This document shows, piece by piece, positions 14,305-15,214 of a DNA stretch of 15,214 nucleotides. Location: the NCBI GenBank assembly GCA_947630255.1, contig CANRGU010000023.1, forward strand, positions 1 through 15,214, written 5' to 3'. The notes under the pieces were generated by a model, which saw only the letters and a program-made list of their open reading frames with translations, did no database searches and was not told where the DNA came from. Made by a program: the position numbers and the translations under genes. The DNA is from an uncultured Clostridia bacterium. GTDB taxonomy: Bacteria; Bacillota; Clostridia; TANB77; CAG-508. Positions within the stretch are counted from its first letter, which is position 1. The number at the start of each line of letters is the position of its first letter.

Positions 14305-15000
14305 ATGAATGAAGATGAAATCGAAATAAAAAACAATGCAATTATTCATAAAGATAAATCTTTAAATAGATTAGATTTATCTTTTTTGAAACATATAGAA
14401 TTAAGCGAATACAAAAAAAGCGAATTATTAGCATATTGGATATATGATTACGCAGTTTATCATGATCAGGAAAGAAACTTTGATGTTACTAAATCTGGTG
14501 TATTTCATAGAGGTGACATAATAAAAGTTAATTTAGGATTTAATATAGGTAGCGAATTAGGTGGTTTACATTATTGCGTTGTATTAAATAAAAAGGATAA
14601 CCCAAAAAATGGAGTGTTGAATATTGTACCATTAACATCTAAAAAAGAAAACAAAAAATATCCTAAGTCTTGTGTAAATTTAAATAATGAGCTTTATGAT
14701 ATTCTTAATCAAAATATTCAGAAAGAAAATAAAAGATTAAATAAATTATTAACTAAATTAGACGGTTTAGAAGAAATCCCAAAATCTATACAAGAATCTA
14801 TTTCAAAAGAAATGAAATATATAGACCAATTAGGAAAAAGTATTAATCAATACAAAAAAGAAAGTATAGTTTTAATTAATCAAATTACTACAATCAGTAA
14901 GCAAAGAATATTTTATGATGTTGTTTTAAAAAATGTACGTTTATCAAACAAAAGTCTTGATTTAATTGATGAACAAATAATTAAGTTTTTTACCAAATAA
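14305..15000 (+). CDS. divergent MazF/PemK-like protein with N-terminal extension and helical insertion
   Basis: A 231-residue protein; MazF toxins are usually 110-120 residues. The ATG at 14305 has AAGGAG nine bases upstream; an in-frame TTG at 14296 is less likely. Residues 1-65 form an extension. The MazF-like barrel begins at HRGDIIKVNLG (68-78), continues with GSELGGLHYCVVLNKKDN (82-99) and LNIVPLTSK (105-113), and resumes with SIVLINQITTISKQRI (187-202). Between them (about 125-185) lies a charged, probably coiled-coil segment. MazF enzymes are mRNA endoribonucleases. Compared with the usual GG.RPV, the catalytic Arg position is His89 and the next Pro is Tyr90, while Thr111 matches the conserved Thr. 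The usual QIRTID.QR is QITTISKQR. RNase activity is therefore uncertain. No antitoxin gene is adjacent on either side, and it is the only plus-strand gene here, divergent from the dipeptidase. Confidence 0.75.
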   Translation: MNEDEIEIKNNAIIHKDKSLNRLDLSFLKHIELSEYKKSELLAYWIYDYAVYHDQERNFDVTKSGVFHRGDIIKVNLGFNIGSELGGLHYCVVLNKKDNPKNGVLNIVPLTSKKENKKYPKSCVNLNNELYDILNQNIQKENKRLNKLLTKLDGLEEIPKSIQESISKEMKYIDQLGKSINQYKKESIVLINQITTISKQRIFYDVVLKNVRLSNKSLDLIDEQIIKFFTK

Positions 15001-15003
15001 AGA

Positions 15004-15026
15004 GGAGAGTTGCTTTTGAACTCTCC
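15004..15026 (+). terminator. hairpin just after the MazF-like gene, weak terminator candidate
   Basis: GGAGAGTT (15004-15011) pairs perfectly with AACTCTCC (15019-15026) around a seven-base loop, beginning three bases after the stop codon. The plus-strand tail (AATGTCATTTT) has no immediate U-tract, so it may be a weak terminator or a 3'-protective hairpin. Confidence 0.45.
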
Positions 15027-15071
15027 AATGTCATTTTAGACTCCCGCATTACTATTTAATAGCAATGGGTT

Positions 15072-15137
15072 AAGTTAAATATATTTTAACATATAATATT
15101 TAACTTGTCAAATTATATTTGACGTTAATATTATATG
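15072..15137. other. two mutually exclusive AT-rich stems in a non-coding stretch
   Basis: AAGTTAAATAT (15072-15082) pairs perfectly with ATATTTAACTT (15096-15106). That second strand is also part of the left arm of a longer hairpin, 15090-15104 with 15124-15137, capped by a perfect inner stem GTCAAA/TTTGAC (15107-15112 with 15118-15123) and a five-base loop. The two folds cannot form together. No coding sequence is visible in 15001-15214 apart from these structures and the hairpin at 15154-15182. Confidence 0.4.
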
Positions 15138-15153
15138 CCTTAATTTTTATTTT

Positions 15154-15182
15154 AAAATCCACTTTTTTTAAGAGTGGATTTT
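15154..15182 (+). terminator. intrinsic terminator-like hairpin near the right edge
   Basis: AAAATCCACT (15154-15163) pairs with AGTGGATTTT (15173-15182), a perfect 10-bp stem with a nine-base, mostly T loop. The plus-strand tail is TTTTAGTTTTG, which suits termination of plus-strand transcripts. On the minus strand the tail is TTTTAAAATAAAAAT, less convincing. It could end the MazF-like transcript or attenuate a transcript leading out of the window. Confidence 0.6.
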
Positions 15183-15214
15183 AGTTTTGTATGAAAAAAT
15201 GTTAAAATAGTAGT

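Noticed and set aside
14154..14336. Minus-strand 60-residue hydrophobic frame spanning the divergent promoter region
   Set aside because: It overlaps the start of the dipeptidase and the MazF-like gene, lacks a ribosome binding site and looks like translated AT-rich spacer.
1..15214. Mycoplasma-type code (TGA as Trp)
   Set aside because: The gene at 1086-1952 ends in TGA exactly at the coupled cmk start, and Trp codons in the recognised proteins are TGG.
1..15214. CRISPR array, tRNA, rRNA, transposase, integrase or phage genes
   Set aside because: I looked for regular spaced repeats, cloverleaf-like GC-rich segments and mobile-element proteins on both strands and found none.

Overview
The window comes from an AT-rich, low-GC Gram-positive bacterium. 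A clostridial Firmicute is the best guess, based on very strong AT bias, A/T-ending codons, purine-rich GGAGG-type ribosome binding sites, the cmk-plsC pair, and an Asp23-like domain. TGA is used as a stop (the gene ending at 1086), so this is the standard bacterial code and not the Mycoplasma code. I cannot name a genus.

Nearly all genes lie on the minus strand, so the transcription order runs from high to low coordinates. From right to left: a plus-strand gene for a divergent MazF/PemK-like protein (14305-15000), with a well-formed promoter and a 16-bp perfect palindrome over its -35; a membrane-dipeptidase (peptidase M19) gene broken by two frame lesions (13223-14181); ftsY (12266-13171), followed after a short gap by a 930-residue UPF0182 membrane protein (9459-12251), a bidirectional terminator, and a small DUF5665-like membrane protein whose ribosome binding site sits inside that terminator stem; a two-gene glycosylation unit of a polyprenyl-phosphate glycosyltransferase (8050-9021) and a 600-residue GT-C-like multi-pass membrane protein (6236-8038); rpsO and pnp (6049 down to 3427), in the arrangement common across bacteria; a stand-alone processive-type family 2 membrane glycosyltransferase (2041-3282) with its own promoter and terminator; and a final operon of a P-loop/Asp23-like fusion protein, cmk and a 3'-truncated plsC (1952 down to the window edge).

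Functionally this is mostly core housekeeping: ribosomal protein S15, RNA turnover (PNPase), membrane-protein targeting (FtsY), nucleotide supply (CMP kinase) and phospholipid synthesis (PlsC). Interspersed are envelope genes: two glycosyltransferase loci, UPF0182, DUF5665 and the Asp23-like fusion. No CRISPR array, tRNA, rRNA, transposase or integrase is visible. I do not see a complete, obviously new defence or biosynthetic system. The most interesting items are the P-loop/Asp23 fusion, the hairpin-embedded ribosome binding site of the DUF5665 gene, the divergent MazF-like protein without a partner, and the mutually exclusive stems at 15072-15137.
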